Shown here: positions 48,801 to 63,200 of the stretch, one piece after another
Position numbering within the stretch: position 1 is the stretch's first letter
Layout: each line of letters opens with the position of its first letter
From: Apostichopus japonicus
Lineage: Eukaryota; Echinodermata; Holothuroidea; Aspidochirotida; Stichopodidae
Assembly (NCBI RefSeq): GCF_037975245.1
Contig: NC_092579.1
Span: 9,975,001-10,039,000, forward strand
Length of the DNA stretch: 64,000 nt
Direction: 5' to 3'
Notes under the pieces: generated by a model
Told to the model about the DNA's origin: nothing
Databases searched by the model: none
Seen by the model: the letters and a program-made list of their open reading frames with translations, nothing else
Program-made: the position numbers and the translations under genes

Positions 48801-49500
48801 GAGCTGTTGCTATGGTGATGCAATATTTGATATGTTGGTACCAGATCAGCTTGCCTTTTGTGTTCCACTCCATGCCATCATGTCTGCACTGTACATTCAG
48901 AAGAATTTGATTTAATTACAGTAGTGTAATGAAGTATCATTGAATGGTCGGTAATGAGTATCCCACCCATGCTGGGCAGTGCAATTCATTTGGAACACAG
49001 CAGTGATTTATATTTATATAGAGCTATATTACTGCCATATATATATATATATATATAGCTACTGTCATGGTTGGAGGAGTACAGATCAGCAATATCTGTT
49101 TGTAGTACCACACTCATGAATGGAAATGTTCAGTACTTACAGTACAGGAGAGAAGTATGCATGCAAATCATAACTACAATGCACAGTTTGCAAAGTAATA
49201 TTTTGTTGTTACAGTAGTAGTACAGTAGCTTCTGGGATTGTAGTTCAATGAGAGTTAATACTGTACGTTTTATGATACAGTTGTGAAAACAAAAATTGAT
49301 GTCCATTTGACCGTGACAAACAAGACCCACCCTTCCAACCCTAAATTTCGAAGACGACAACAAAAATGCAATGCAGTACTGTACAATAATATATTCAACT
49401 GTGAGATTAGTTACATGTATGACATCATTCATCTGATTGATCTTGCCCTAGTTTCCTTCCCTACCACCCACCCACCTGCCTGACCCACTCATTCCCCATC
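45891..49500. other. No gene seen
   Basis: TA-rich repeats at 46768-46790 and 49037-49058, a short inverted CACATCCAT pair at 47053-47082, G-rich 47130-47154 and a C run at 47840-47852. A 187-codon plus-strand frame (47324-47887) has no recognisable domain and ends in translated low-complexity C-rich DNA; I do not support it as a gene. Confidence 0.45.
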
Positions 49501-49502
49501 CC

Positions 49503-49735
49503 AATCCCTTTACTTTCCACTTCTCAAAACCATTCCCCTCCTGACCCCTTTACCATTCCACACCCCACCTCCATTCTCATTCCACACCCCAATCCCTTTA
49601 CTTTTTGCTTCTCAAAACCATTCCCCTCCCGACACCTTTACCATTCCACACCCCATCTCCATTCTCATTCCACACCCCACCCTTTTACCTTTCCACATCC
49701 TACTACCATCACCATCCCCCACCCCAATCACATTC
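49503..49735 (+). repeat. Pyrimidine-rich tandem repeat, 88-bp unit, ~2.5 copies
   Basis: AATCCCTTTACTTT starts at 49503 and 49591. A third, shorter unit starts near 49681. Each unit has TTCTCAAAACCATTCCCCTC and two CCATTCCACACCCC-type sub-blocks. The strand is almost free of G. Confidence 0.85.
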
Positions 49736-51986
49736 CTATTCCCGGAACTTTTTTTAACTTTAAATCTTCAGATTTGTGTGAATGTCACTTTCACATTGTC
49801 GTCATCTGTCTGATTCACATCGATACCCAGAAATCACCAAGTGGCACCCATGTCAGACATCTGGGGGGGTGGGGGGTCCAAGCTGTAGACAGATGCAGCG
49901 CCCGTTATTAGAGATCTTTTCTAGACACAGTGCCACTTTACATACAGCAGAGAGTGCATGATGGGTGGAATTTGGTATTTATAGTTATTCTCTCATTCTT
50001 GCTTTCTTTTCCTTTGTTTTACCGCGTACCAGTTGTTAATAAACCCTCCTGCTGGAATCTTAACTCATAGATAATTTGTCTTCGCCAGTAATTCTTCAAA
50101 CCAATTTACCGAGAAATTGACTGGGCGCTTTGTTTTATCGTGAGCAGTTGTCGTGAGTTAGGCAGTTTTGTCACCGGGGATGTAACATGGGCAATGGTGA
50201 TGACAGATCAGATGGATTTAGAGCAAGCATCTAGCACTGACATGATAAGCATAGAGTTGAACAATTTGGAGCTTCTCAAAGAGAATTGTTGACCCACTCA
50301 CTCGTACTGTAGCTGATACAGTATTACCATGCATTAATAAAACCTATTGTTAAACAGTAGGTTGGGTAGATGGAAATGCTTGTGGTGGGTGGAGGCAGGT
50401 CAGTTAGTGTCTGTTGTACAAACCTCAAACATCAGTATGTACAGAAGTATTATTCTGGTATTTCCCAGCAATTGAGTATGTCTTCGAGACGGGCAGTTTG
50501 TTGTGTCCCAAGTTTGTACAGCTACTACCATTACCACAAGAAGCTAAGACCGATCTGCAATAGAATTTTCAAGGTTTCTTTGTACATTCAATCATCTCTC
50601 ATTTTTCCTTTTCTTTTTTTTTCTTACTATGGAGGGCAAATAAGATGGGAATTTACTCAGTGCAATTTGAAGCATTGATATTTGCTTCCTTTTTAAAAAA
50701 ATTAATTAAAACAGTATATTAAATGATCCATCATTGAATGGAAACAATACATGACACGATTGCAGCTGTACGGACCAGAGATACTCACTTTAACTGGATA
50801 AGATATTAATCTCTGAGATGACAACGATAATTTTTTTAGTGTCACGGATGTCTCATCCTTTGGTAGTTGTTTCATTTTTAGATTGTAGTAACTGCCAATG
50901 CAAAATAGATCAACCCCCCCCCACTAACGTCGTCGGCAGAGGCCATTTGACAATTTCTCTGGAAGTGATATTTGATATGGGTAATCATGACTCAGGAAGA
51001 GTCGGGCACGTAGTCTGTAGGTGGATTAATGAAGAGATGTAAAAGCAGAGCTCTCGGACGACGTGGTCATCGAGTTTTTCCGAGATATCGCCAGCATTTA
51101 TTGGGGTGACTCAAACTGGTTGCGTCATTTTTGGAATATTGATGATCACGGACAAATCGAGACGAGCGCATGATTCAGTTAGCGGTACTATTGTGACGGA
51201 AATAGATTTGCAATTTAATAAAAAATAAACTTTGATATTCTTCTATGTTAATTTTTGAAAGACAGATTGGGCGAGAAGGATGTTAATTGTTGAGTGTAGG
51301 TGGGGATGGACAGAATCCAACAGTCTTGAGGAGAGTGTGATAGGAGAAGAATATTGTCAGTTATAAGCATTAAACTGTAGTTCCGAAAGGAAATTGTCCT
51401 CTTTGAAATGGACTCTCATAATGTTACCACAGTTCATGTTTAAAATTTTCAAAATGTTATGTTTTTCTCAAACTTTTTTCACCCAATTTTTACTAATATT
51501 TTCCCTACGACTACTATTGAATGAATGCACATGCAAGGTACTGTAGAGATGGACTACAGACTTGAAGATATTTTTTTCTTGAAAAGAAGTCCAAGGAATA
51601 ATTCACGGTTTCTTTTCCAAACATGCCTACTCATCACCATCATATATATATGATACCTGTATAGAATAGTTTAAACATACTGTACTGGATGCCTTTATAC
51701 ATCCTAGTTGCTTTTACTTTAGTGGGCATTGATACAAATGGTTTCTCTTATTTGTGTACAAGACCATACCTACTTATTTTTATAACATTCAGCTATACTA
51801 TGCTGTACTGTACATATAAAATATAAATACAATATACTATAAATAGAGTTATAAATTATGCCTGTATTTGTGAAATGTTAATAAGTATAGAAAATATATA
51901 TAAGAAAGAGAGAATAGAACTGTTAGCAAAAATGCTTTTCTACTACAAAACAGGCTGTGTCAGTAAATGTACGTGTACAGGTCAGT
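49736..51986. other. No gene seen
   Basis: A G run lies at 49864-49877 and a C run near 50916-50924. The stretch 50930-51180 is more complex and CpG-containing but has no recognisable protein frame. Confidence 0.45.
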
Positions 51987-52039
51987 GGGCCTGACGTTTC
52001 AATCCTACTTGTAGCAGCATATATATTGAAAAGAGGCTA
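51987..52039 (-). ncRNA. Hammerhead-like motif, decayed copy 2
   Basis: On the minus strand GCTACAAGTAGGATTGAAACGTCAGGCCC matches the right half of the motif at 31621, and AGCCTCT lies upstream where the core should start. AGGC after GAAACGTC can pair with GCCT, giving a 4-bp stem I that copy 1 lacks. The CUGANGA half is replaced by AT-rich sequence, so this copy cannot be active. Confidence 0.35.
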
Positions 52040-52115
52040 ACTGAATAAACAATTAGGATAAAGTTGCAGACATTAGTTCCTTCCTGGTGTTCTGACTGAT
52101 TATCATGGTCTTTAA

Positions 52116-52479
52116 AGGCATTGAAGACTCGCCCCAAAACCGTGTGCAGCCATCTGAAAAAGTTAACTTTTCGTTGCTTGCAAGTGACGTTTTGTTTGTG
52201 TCGCTAGAAAATGCAAACAGTACAGTAATGAAATGTGAAACCTTGTTATTTTTAGCTGGACCTGAGATGTCCATTGCTTTACAGTTTGTACACTGTGCTG
52301 TGGGTATTGACCGCAGCTGTATGTACTGACTATACACTAGTGTCTAATTACCGATGGTAGCAAGTTGTGTGTGTGTATTTTCTGGGATCGATGGTGGTGT
52401 CACTTCTGTTACACCTCATTCGGAACTAGGTCAGATTACCGGCATTAGACGTTTCTTTTTGCACAAGTCTTCACACCCT
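52116..52479 (+). mobile_element. TTAA-flanked MITE family 1, copy D
   Basis: A 364-bp copy, AGGCATTGAAGACTCG to AAGTCTTCACACCCT, TTAA on both sides (52112-52115, 52480-52483). Same orientation as B and C. Non-coding; open frames across it are by chance. Confidence 0.85.
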
Positions 52480-52483
52480 TTAA

Positions 52484-55400
52484 TCCGGCAAGTTGCTTAT
52501 GATCATTAGTTTCTAAATTACCGAACACACAGTGATTGTTTTATTTTCAATGATATTTGATGGCAGATGGCCAAGTTTAACGCCCCAGCTTTGATCACAT
52601 TGAGATTGGCTTCTTTAGGGATTCAATAAATGATTCTATTTCATTCTGACAAAATTAATGTTGTCATCCAGCCAACTATGCCATTTTTAATTTCCTTTTT
52701 ACATTTGTATTCATCTCGAGGCTATAGTGCCAAAACACACACTTCTCTGTTGATTGCTCTACAGTATATGTGACATTTGAAGAGCTTAAAGCATCATTAA
52801 AATGGGATGATTGCACAGAAGAAAAATGTTTAAGAATTAATACTGAATCACTGCCAAATATTTCTTTAACACCTCTGTCCAGGTCAAACAGAGGTTCTAT
52901 CACGGCAAGTGCGGTACTGTACCCCTGTTTCTTTCAGATTCCTCTTGACTCGTTCAAATCTGCGCCGACATACCGGGATTTTATGAGCACCAGTAAAAAT
53001 AAATAATTTCCCATCCATTAGAGTAATTAATGGTCCTCGATGATTACAGAGTCAACAGACTTACTGAACGGAGGGATCTCATGCTTCGGTGATCGGGAAA
53101 CATTTTCAGATTCCTTGAACAATGTGACACATGATAAATGTACAGTATCATTGTACGTGCACAGTGATGGCTTTTCTTTTGGCCAAAGGTGGTGATAGCA
53201 TTCTGCCAATCTGTGTGTTCATAGTTATACAGTTAGTAGCTTCTACTCCATAACATGTTATAGATATATCAGCGTAAGATTAAAGATATATGTATACAGA
53301 AGGCAATGAAATCTACCATGTACATCAAATCATATCATATTCAATAGAAACATGATTTGTTTATTGTTCTGCTTTGTAATGGTACGGCTAATGTCTTATA
53401 CGTACCCTACTGTACGTACATAGCTGTACTGTGCATTTGCTTAAATACGTCACATCTCAGATACCTGAAATGACTCTGATGAAACATTTAGTTATCCCAG
53501 AAGACGTTTTTATCTGCTAACGTCTGGAAACCAAATAAAGTGTAACTGTCACAAAGTTCCGCTGCCCTCGTCTTCGTTATTGCAAGGTAGAGTAATTAGC
53601 TCGCAAACCTCTCTTATCTGTCAGAAACAGGAAACTCATCGCTCGATGTGGTAAATGGTCACATGTGCACAAATCGTACTTAACAGACATAGTATTGAAA
53701 TAGTACAAGCCACGCAGCCAGCATTGGTTGCAAGAGTTGAAAGAAAAAACAGAATCTTATCAGTTTTGACTGAGACGTTTGTCAAGGAAAAGCTATTAAA
53801 GTAAGGTGATAGTCTGTGATAGCCATTCAGACCGCTAGTAAGAAGACATGGTACCTGTACATACTGTATCTAGCTAATATGTACCAAACAGGGATTGGTT
53901 TCTTAATTGTGAGTATATGTCTTTGGATATTCAAACCATTCATCAAGGGGATACATGGTACTGTAGATCGGGTTTTAGGGGTCACTGGGGTGAAATGCTT
54001 TAGCCAACATTCTTTGGGACTGAAGTTGAACTCAATCTGAACCAAGTTGATGGATGTGACATGAAAGTCCATGGGTAGTGGACAGTGTTTGTGTGTGTGC
54101 TTGTGTGCGTGTGTGTGCTTGGATCATCTTGGCTTCAGTCAAGCAAACTCAACATACAACAGCAGTATATTACAGTTTACAATTTAAGTTTGAACAAATG
54201 TATTCAGTGACAGGAATATAGAGTTTTATAGCTTTGCCTGTGAACTGGAAATGAACGTCAGTCATTATTGAACAAGAAACAGTTGTTCAGTATGCTTGGG
54301 TTAGCTTTTAAGACTATGCATCTCGATGAGTATCGCAAACAAGGTCATAATGGTCAAGGTGAGTCTTGTACAGTCTTGGGCAGTGTGATCGACTGACCGA
54401 TCGACCACCAATTCATTGGACTGCAGGAGAGATGTGTAGATTTGGTGAATTGAACACCGCTTTGGGCCAGTAAAACTCCCCTTCTGGTGGATTAGAGGCC
54501 TACAGTACCACTATTCTTGTTTTGTTTCAGTATCTCCAAAGTGATGGAGGACTTGAACAACAATTTAACATTTTACCTATTTTGGAGGTATTTAGTCATA
54601 ATGCAATCTGAATTTGATGTAAACAACTAGTTGGTCTGCCGGACAAAATCCACCAAAGCTGATTGTGTGGTTAATTCGAACAGATATTTTGTCCTTTAAA
54701 AGTTTGCCCTGTACTTAATGATATGTAAGCTTCTCCATAAACTGGTGATTGGGATGACGGGGGATGTGCTCACGCCAGGCCCCGGCGCCGGGCAGCTTTG
54801 CCTGTCTGTTCTGAATGCCGCCCAGCACAAACAGTATTTTAAGCATTTCCGTCTGGCACTACTTTTGATGATTAAAGTTAACAAATTTGACCATTACCAC
54901 CAAAATATGGATGAAAACTTGGCACACAAGTTAGCTCCTAAGTAGGAAAAAGATGGCCGGCCCAATTTGCCATCTAAACATACTTCATTTTCAAATAATT
55001 TCCAAAACGGACTTAAACCCCTCCCCAGGATGTAGATCACACTACCGCACAAATCCGCCCCGGCACTCAAATATTCCTGAGCACATCTCTGGATGACTAT
55101 ACTACATATCATCAACCAACACTTTCTGGCAGGTGTTGATTATTAATGCAGAGTGCCGATGATAAAAAAATAAACATGTCATTTGTAACATTGAATTACA
55201 AATTAGAGAACTGTTAGTTAATACAACACAATTTACAATGTTTACCCTGTACTCTAGGTGTGAATTGCAATTTATTAATAGACTTTGCGCTTCCTTTTCT
55301 ATATCTACGGAAACATCTGCTCAAAGCACACATATAAATTGAATGATTCTAAACAATGACAGTGGCATTGAGTCCTTACTTTTAATAAATTCTGACTGAA

Positions 55401-55879
55401 CTATGTGAATTTCACACATGTATGTGTACATATCAATACTTCTAAACTTCAAAGAGATCTAATATTTGGTTACAACCAGTTTATTACAAAATGCTCCTTT
55501 AATGGATATAAAAAAGTAGCAGGTAATATACAAAACTTTAAGGCACCTTGAAACAATGTAAGACTAGTGAACCTGGTGAAAATAACAAAATGATTTTATT
55601 GATCTGCATTTAATAAAACCATCTGCTGTACAATAGATGACATACATCTAATGAACTGTGCTGTACTTTATACAACAGCTTTACCATGTGGTTGCAAAGA
55701 TTTCCTTATGATGTGCCGCATAATGTGCGAATGTACTTGTCCACAAAATTGATTTTTTTTTTTTTTTTGGTGGGGGTGTAGATTTGTCTAAGTGTATTCA
55801 AGGGAATGTACAGTTCACTAGAAAGCTGTTTAATTACTTTTATTTGGCAGTCTGTACAGATGTTTTTCACTGTATCTGC
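52484..55879. other. No gene seen
   Basis: A GT-rich patch lies at 54088-54120, a GC-rich patch at 54755-54830 and a T run at 55750-55770. Frames of 60-80 codons on both strands (52676-53209, 54696-54945) carry no motif I recognise. Confidence 0.45.
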
Positions 55880-56105
55880 TTAGGCCATTCGACTTCAATG
55901 GGGTTAGGCCATTCTTCAATGGGCATACTGTAGACCTTTCTTCAATGGATGTAGGCCATTCTTCTTCAGTGGGCTTTGGCCATTTATTCAGTGGGAAAAG
56001 GCCATTCTTAAATGGGCTAAGGTCATTCTTAAATGGGCTTTGGCCATTCTTCAATGGGCTTAGTCCGTTCTTCGTGGGCTTAGGTCATTCTTTGATTTCA
56101 ATGTG
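55880..56105 (+). repeat. Minisatellite, ~20-25-bp unit, about ten copies
   Basis: Variants of TTAGGCCATTCTTCAATGGGC follow each other with small length changes. Because many units are 21 bp, frames stay open on both strands and give a false repeat protein (GLxPFFN-type); I do not regard it as a gene. Confidence 0.85.
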
Positions 56106-56689
56106 TAGGGAAGGATTAAATGTGTACATGTGTGCTTGATACTTACAGTACAGTAAAGCAAATAGGCCTTTGGTTGAAAGTTACCCAGGCTGTTGTCAAA
56201 GCACAAGTTTGTACTAGTTCACAAATTATTCATGCATGTACATCTTCTGTGTTAAATAATAAAGATGACCCTGGCTTGTTTACCAAGCTACTGTATACAA
56301 AATGGTTGAAAGAACTCCTTGCACTGAATATACTGTAAACTGCATGCTTCATTTCATGTTGAACTATACTGGTAACCACAAGCTTGATGTTTTAAACAGC
56401 TTCAAATTGTGTTTTTGTTGTCAATTTGACAGAAGCTTACGAGGTAAATACTCAAAATACAGTAAGATAGCAATTAATCAAACTAAGACACAGTAATCAG
56501 ACTACCATATGAAAGTTGATAAGCGAGCGCTAAGTAATTTTGATTGGCTCCTTGTTCAGTTGCATGGTCGCCTGGATATTGTTTTGTAATTTGTAGTATG
56601 AATTTTATGTATATAAGTGTTAATCAAATTGGAAACTTGCAAAGTTTTCTGAATTATTTTTCGTTAACTTGACTATACTTGACAATAGA
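56106..56689. other. No gene seen
   Basis: AT-rich DNA without recognised content. Confidence 0.45.
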
Positions 56690-57215
56690 CAAGTTCAATC
56701 TAATCAAAGCTCCAATAATAAACAGCTTGTAATACTGCTGTACTAACAAGTGATTGCATACTCTAACCTTAGGCACCAATTCCTGTGTAGGATTGCCAAC
56801 CATCAAAAATATAAATATCATGTTTTAACATTCAGTAACATTAATACAGTAAGCTCCAATATAAAAAGCTTGTAATACTGTTGACCTACTAGTGATTGCA
56901 TACTGTAACCCAGGCTCTAATTCCCATGTAGGATTGCCAACAATCCAAAATAGTTTTAATATAGTAACATTAATACAGAAAGCTTGTAATACTATAGACC
57001 TACTAGTGATTGCATACTGAAAACACAGGCACTAATTCCCATTTAGGATTGCCAACAATAACGAAATATATATATATAATGTTTTAACATACATAACATT
57101 AATATAGTAAGCTCCAATATAAACAGCTTGTAATACTGTAGGTACTATTGAATAGCATCCTCTAACCCAGGCACTAATTCCAATATATACTGTAGGCTTG
57201 CCAACAATCAAAAAG
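56690..57215 (+). repeat. Tandem array, ~115-148-bp unit, four copies
   Basis: GATTGCCAAC or a variant recurs at 56791, 56932, 57047 and about 57196. Preceding each are AGCTTGTAATACTG, TAGTGATTGCATACTG and CACTAATTCC in order. Unit length varies through AT-rich insertions. Confidence 0.85.
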
Positions 57216-60200
57216 GCTCTTGAGTGGGTTACAGCTACCTGACAATCATTTCTATGGTATATCTCTAAAGATCTTGAATTAGTTTGAACTCTTATTTCTA
57301 ATCAAGATCATAAGCATTTAAAATATAATAACAATATATTGTTTTACATCCTTATTAGAATGCAAAGAGTGCAGACGTTATCTGGAGTGGTTGTCAAGTG
57401 TGTTCTGGAGTGATCATTTCAAAGATATATATCAACTCCCCGTTTACAGTGTCCAGAGAGATCTTAAAAATATGTTTGTTTTGCGATTGTTTACCCCTCA
57501 AATATATCACGTTAGCTGTTCAAGAAGAAAAGAAGGAAAAAAGAAAACACAGCAGCAATTGTTTGAAGAACAAAGATGATACAAACAAACCTGTTTGCTT
57601 GGTTTGATTGAACTTAATCAGTCTCTTGTCACAGAATTATGCCAAAGTCATTCCACCATATTTTTTGTCTTTATCATAAAAAGTTTGGTTGATTCTTCAC
57701 CAGTCCTGACTGTACTTCCCATCTTTCAATCGGGGGGGGGGGGGGGGTGGTAGAAAAAGTTGAGAATTCAAGGCAGTTGACATTTTAGTCTTTCAATTAT
57801 TATTTAGTGGAATGCTATGAACCAATTACAAGTGACTATTAAAGTAAATTGTTTGTAATGATACTACACCCTAGTTGCAATCTCAACAGACAACGTAGCA
57901 AATCAAAGGCCAAGATCCCATCATGCAAGGATGCAAATTTTAGAACAATATGAGCAGACATTCCAAGGACAATTTGACCCTTCTTGGAAATGTTATTATT
58001 TTGTTATAAAATGTTGTACCTTAAATAATAATCATGGCGCATTTATAGGAAAAGGAATATGAAATAGGCTTGTGCATTTAACTTTGCACTCCCCTCTCAC
58101 CTGGGTCCGCATGTACCTGGACTTTCAAGAGTGTACCCCTCTTCTACCTTACCCCCCAACCCCCCTTGGGCTGGGCCCTGCCATACCCTCATACTACCAC
58201 TGTACTTCATCAGATCACTAACTAACTGGATCTATGTAGAAAAAAAGCTCTTAAAACTGGATTAATTTTCCTAATGTTTTTATATCAAAACTTGCAGGAT
58301 TTGTGGGGAATTTTTATCAGGAAGAACAATGTTTTTGTTTCTTTTCTTGTTTTGACAACAGTCCTGTCAATTTTGTGTTTTTTGAAACTATTTACATCAT
58401 CAATATATCCAATTACACCCAGTAACATAGAGAACACCAGAAAATTTACATTGAATATTATGTTAACTATTGCTTGTTGAATTTTATGAAAATCAACTAT
58501 GAACATTTGAATTCTGTGTATTGAAGATTTTGTTTTCATTAATGTTACAAACTTATTCCGAAGAGGAATATGTTATGTCCCTCGTTTTAATTTGGCTAAA
58601 ATTGTCTGCAAAATATCTAGCTAGTTTGTATTAAAGTTGAGCACTATCCTTTAACAAAGTTATACTCACTTAAACATTCAGGAGATGATGTACCATGGTT
58701 TCTTTTTGATATTCTGATGGAGGTACTGAAAAGGCAATTTGGTATAAACTAGAGTAGAGCCCTTTGAGGTGACACTTAATATAAACAGTCATAATTTAAG
58801 GACAATCTCTGTATTTGGGTTCCCACACTGTGTGCACGCACCAGCACTATAGTACAGTATATACCAATGGGTAACAGCATTCAGCCAGCACATTCCATTG
58901 TATAGAGACTTTGTATGGACACCCTTCATTGGTGCTTTTATATATCTGTTAAACCGGGGCCCATATCTTTTTGTAGCACGGTTAACAATAAACAATCTCA
59001 CTAATTAAAAATCAATGTTGCAGCGCACCATAGTATTGATAGCATAATAACACATCATATATATTTAAGTGATATGGCCGGTGTGTATCGGTTTATAGCA
59101 TAACCAGTGGTGGTTGTGGAATGAGAAAGTGCCCCTCTGATGTTGTGCCCCGCACTTTTTGGAAGCTTCCTACCCCCCCTGCTGTTAAATAAACTAAACT
59201 TTAAACAACTCTAAAAAGCTTCTGAAGTACTGTTTGACAATTTTGTAATTTCCCTTTTGAACTATTTGTTTGAAGCAAATAAATCTACAGTAAATTGGCT
59301 GGGGAATGATATGGCAGTTGTCATTACAACTTTTGCGGGATCGAAGAAGAACTTTATACTGAAGGTTCATGGTTGTATTATGAACATGTGGAGGTTAAGC
59401 CTGAAGTTTCTGTCACTAAATCTCAACCTGTCTGTTTTATGAAGACAAGATTTTCAAGCTATATTGTCTAAAATACCCATATTATGCTAATTTATTCCTT
59501 TTTTATAACCTTTTCATTCAATGAACATCTAAAAATGATTTCCATATCAAGTTTCCTTAAGAGACAACACTTGGGCCAGACTTCATAAATATACTGTAGT
59601 ACTGCATGTTACAGTTACCTCTATATATTTGTAGACTTTTTGTAATGTAATGTACTGCCCTCTCTTTCATTTTGTCTATTAAAAACTTCAAAGCTACAGC
59701 TTCCTGCAACGTTTTGTTTTACTATATTAAAAAAGCCTTAGCATATTTGATATTGGAAGTTGAACTATGAGTGACTTGGGTCATTACTCTATTTAGCATA
59801 TTTGTATTGAGTGCAAGTGCATGCAAGTTTTTTGCCTTTTCCATAAAGTTATTCCTGTTCAGCAGCATATCATTAACTTGGAAATCTCCATTGCAAATAT
59901 CCATAGAAAGTTGGCATCACAGTACTTTGTTATTCCCAAATGCTCCACCTTTTTTGCTACATGTCCCCACACAACTGCTACACTCTCATTTACCTGTCTG
60001 AACTGAGAATCTCACAACTCATGGTCACTAAAAATAAACCAAGTTTAGGATTGCATATTAATTAGCAGACGATTCATCAAGTCTCCACTACAGTGTGCAT
60101 TTTACAGTAGAGTAGCTTGAATTCTTGCTCTTACTCTATCCAGCTAAAGCCCAGATGGCCTGCCGAACCAGACATTTTGGGGGCCCACGTTTAAATATAG

Positions 60201-63200
60201 GCTCGATGATAAGTGTGAAGTGGGAAATTAGGCTCATAAAAGTGAAGAATGGTTAAACTAAAGTCAAAAGTAAATCATGAGTGTGGTTTTGAGTGTCAAT
60301 CTTTTTCCTTCTCTGGCAAATCATTCTTTGCTTGCATGGGAATGAATGAGGTGGAGAAATAAAGAAAGAAATAAAATAAAATGTGGACTACCCTGCTAAC
60401 TCTGTAAGTTGATCTTAAAGCCTCTAGCTACAGTAGTGCAGGCATCGATCATTCAATACGATGTTATTTTTCGGTGGGATACCTGTCAGAAAATAACCGG
60501 GAGGTCTTCAACAGGCTAGATTTATTAACACACTAGAAGTGCACAAAGACTTGATTGATTATGGTCAACACAAAACATTGAGCACTATGGAAGTCTGACT
60601 GAAGCTGCTGTAGCATACTAAAGTGATAGATTTAATGTGTGACAGATTTAAAGGGCTTAAAGCAGCTTTCCTTGCATAGTTTTTGGTACAATTTTGAGTC
60701 TACTTGATATTAAAATGTTGATTAACTAAGTGGTTTAAAAATTTAATATTAACTTACAAAGTAATGCAAAGATAGCCATACAGTACAAAAGTAGTTTTTT
60801 ATTGAAATCTGGTTTTCTGAAAATGAAAAATGAAACTCCATTGGCTAAGTGACAACAGTTGTAGAATCAAATTAATTAATAGCCAACAAAAGATTTATGT
60901 GGCTGGGTTCCGGGGGTCAGTTTTATTACTCCATCGAATAGGTGTAAAACAGGATCCTGATCGTCATTGCGTTCTCAGATGTGAACAAGCCCCCTCTATG
61001 ACATTGTTAATATATTCGGTAACCAGGGTTACTTCCTACAGGTATGTTGAGGTGTTTTCAGTAACGATTCACTGGTAATGGTTTGATTAACGATTTCCAG
61101 CCATTAATTTCACAATGTTTATGACATCTTGTAAACTGTCTGGGTTTTGTCAGCGACATGAGAAGCCCTATCAAAATACGATATCACAGAAACTCTGTTA
61201 CCTTCCTAGGATTCCTATAAAGTCACTATGACTTGAAAAAATAATCTTGAGGGTTTATCAGTTTTGTTGATGGAAGAATTTATGAATATCAGAGATGGTT
61301 CACTTTAGGAACCATCGTAAGCAAGATGGGAAACTACTGTAAGGTAAGATTATAGTCATCTTAGTTTAATTTGAAGGAGGTTGAGGGTAAAAATCATCAA
61401 AGAACCTGAAATAGCCAAGTAATACCGTACGGGACCAAGGGCAGTCTATCAAAAATCATAGCGTTCAACATTATTAAGGTGTGAAAGAGAACTGACACAT
61501 GTGTGTTGTAAATTGTACTTTAAATAAAAGAAACCATATTCAGCATTTCGTTATAAGACACACAAACTGATGCCTCTTATGATGGCCTAAAAATTTCAGA
61601 AATTTATGCTTAGTACCATTTTATTCTCCCTTGAAACTTTTCTGTCTGTCTTTTTTTTTTTTTTGGGGGGGGGGGGGTTGTTTTTTGCCAATCTTTCAGT
61701 ACAGAATAGCAGACTAAGTAATCATTAGAAAATATGTAAGAGTAAATTCCTGTCCTGTGCAACAATACATTTTCTTCTTGCTTTTTCAATTTTTCATTCC
61801 AATTGTGTGTAAATGAAAAGCAACACCAAAACAAGGGCTACTGTGCATTGCTGAAGTAACATTTAAAGTACTTTGATTTGCGGGTTGACAGTACCCTCGT
61901 GATACCCTTTTCCAATGATTTTCTCTGTTTTGTTTTGACGAGTGGGGATGGTAACAGATATCAATTCCACATGTGACCAATTTCATTCTCTTTCCATGCT
62001 TCGTTGCCAAAACAATATTTTTTACTAAATAAGCGAGGTAAAAATATTCACATCAATTTTGACTCGGTCATGCAAGCATGCATAAACTATTGATTTTGTC
62101 AGCCACCGTATCAATTGTTTTTTCCTGTGACGTAAAGAGCCAGTAAGACTTGATATAAAAGTATATAATTAGGTGTCAGTGTCTCCAAGGCTGTGAAAGT
62201 AGTTTTGCAGAGCAATTAAGGGAGACTATGAAACCCTGACTGTGGTGGTATGAAATTGGTTTATCATCCTCCATAAACACCAGAAGCTGTAAACCAATAG
62301 ATCGTAGTCTGGTAAAGTAGATTGTAAAATCAATAACCATCCATTCTGTTACCCTCTCGGAGATGATACCAACACGAGCAAAGTAATTGTCGGTCAAGTG
62401 GGGTGCCCATTTCTAAAGAGGCTGTAAAATCGTTATCATACCGTTAATCGAAAAGGAGTCCCAACATCAGTCAAATAAAACCGTAGGTTAAATAATTACG
62501 CCAGGTCTGCACCAGCGGCTGGTCGGCAGCCACTATCGTCGTCATCGTCTGTTTCCAGAGAGAGTGTCTTGAACCCTTCGTAGCTGTTAGAACGACGTGA
62601 ATCCTGTTTGAGTTAGAGTTTACAAGCCATCTTGGCACTCGTTGTAGCTTCATAACCTTTGATTGGTTTCATGATTGGAGTAAAATAAACTTGTGTTAGA
62701 CTGGGGAGCATGTGAGGTTTCCTACTGGAGAGAGTCTGCCAAGAATGTTCTGTCAGTCAATTTTGGCTCGGTTGCCAGATTTTACGAGGGGGAATTTTTT
62801 CACGGCGTTATGAAACTGCCCCGTTTGCAAATTATGTTTGACAGAGTAAATTGTCTCATAACTGAAGAGTAAGTGAAGCACTTGGCATCTTTGTTGAAAC
62901 TACATTTGTAAGAGGAAGATCAATATTTCTTGGCAGTGGTATTTGACATCAGGGACAAAAGATTTCAGTGGGATGTCCTCTGTTGATGCAGTCTTTTGTT
63001 TGGGATGATCTATTATTGTTAACAATCTCTTTGTTTGGAATAATAAGAAAAAGGTGAGTGCCCAATTCTTCAGAGAAAAGAGGTGTAATAAAGAGTAACC
63101 TTTACTGAAGTGGAATGTGGTAACAGAAGAAGGTTCTTTTTTAGGTTTCATGACACCTCCTTGTATTGATTAGATCACCTGGTGAGTTTATATTTAGCTT

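Noticed and set aside
54696..54945. GC-rich overlapping frames on both strands
   Set aside because: I considered a mobile-element coding fragment, but neither strand gives a motif I recognise.
41000..61000. Frequent TACTGTAC / TACAGTA words
   Set aside because: They are conspicuous to the eye but spread over the whole window, and without counting against base composition I cannot show enrichment.
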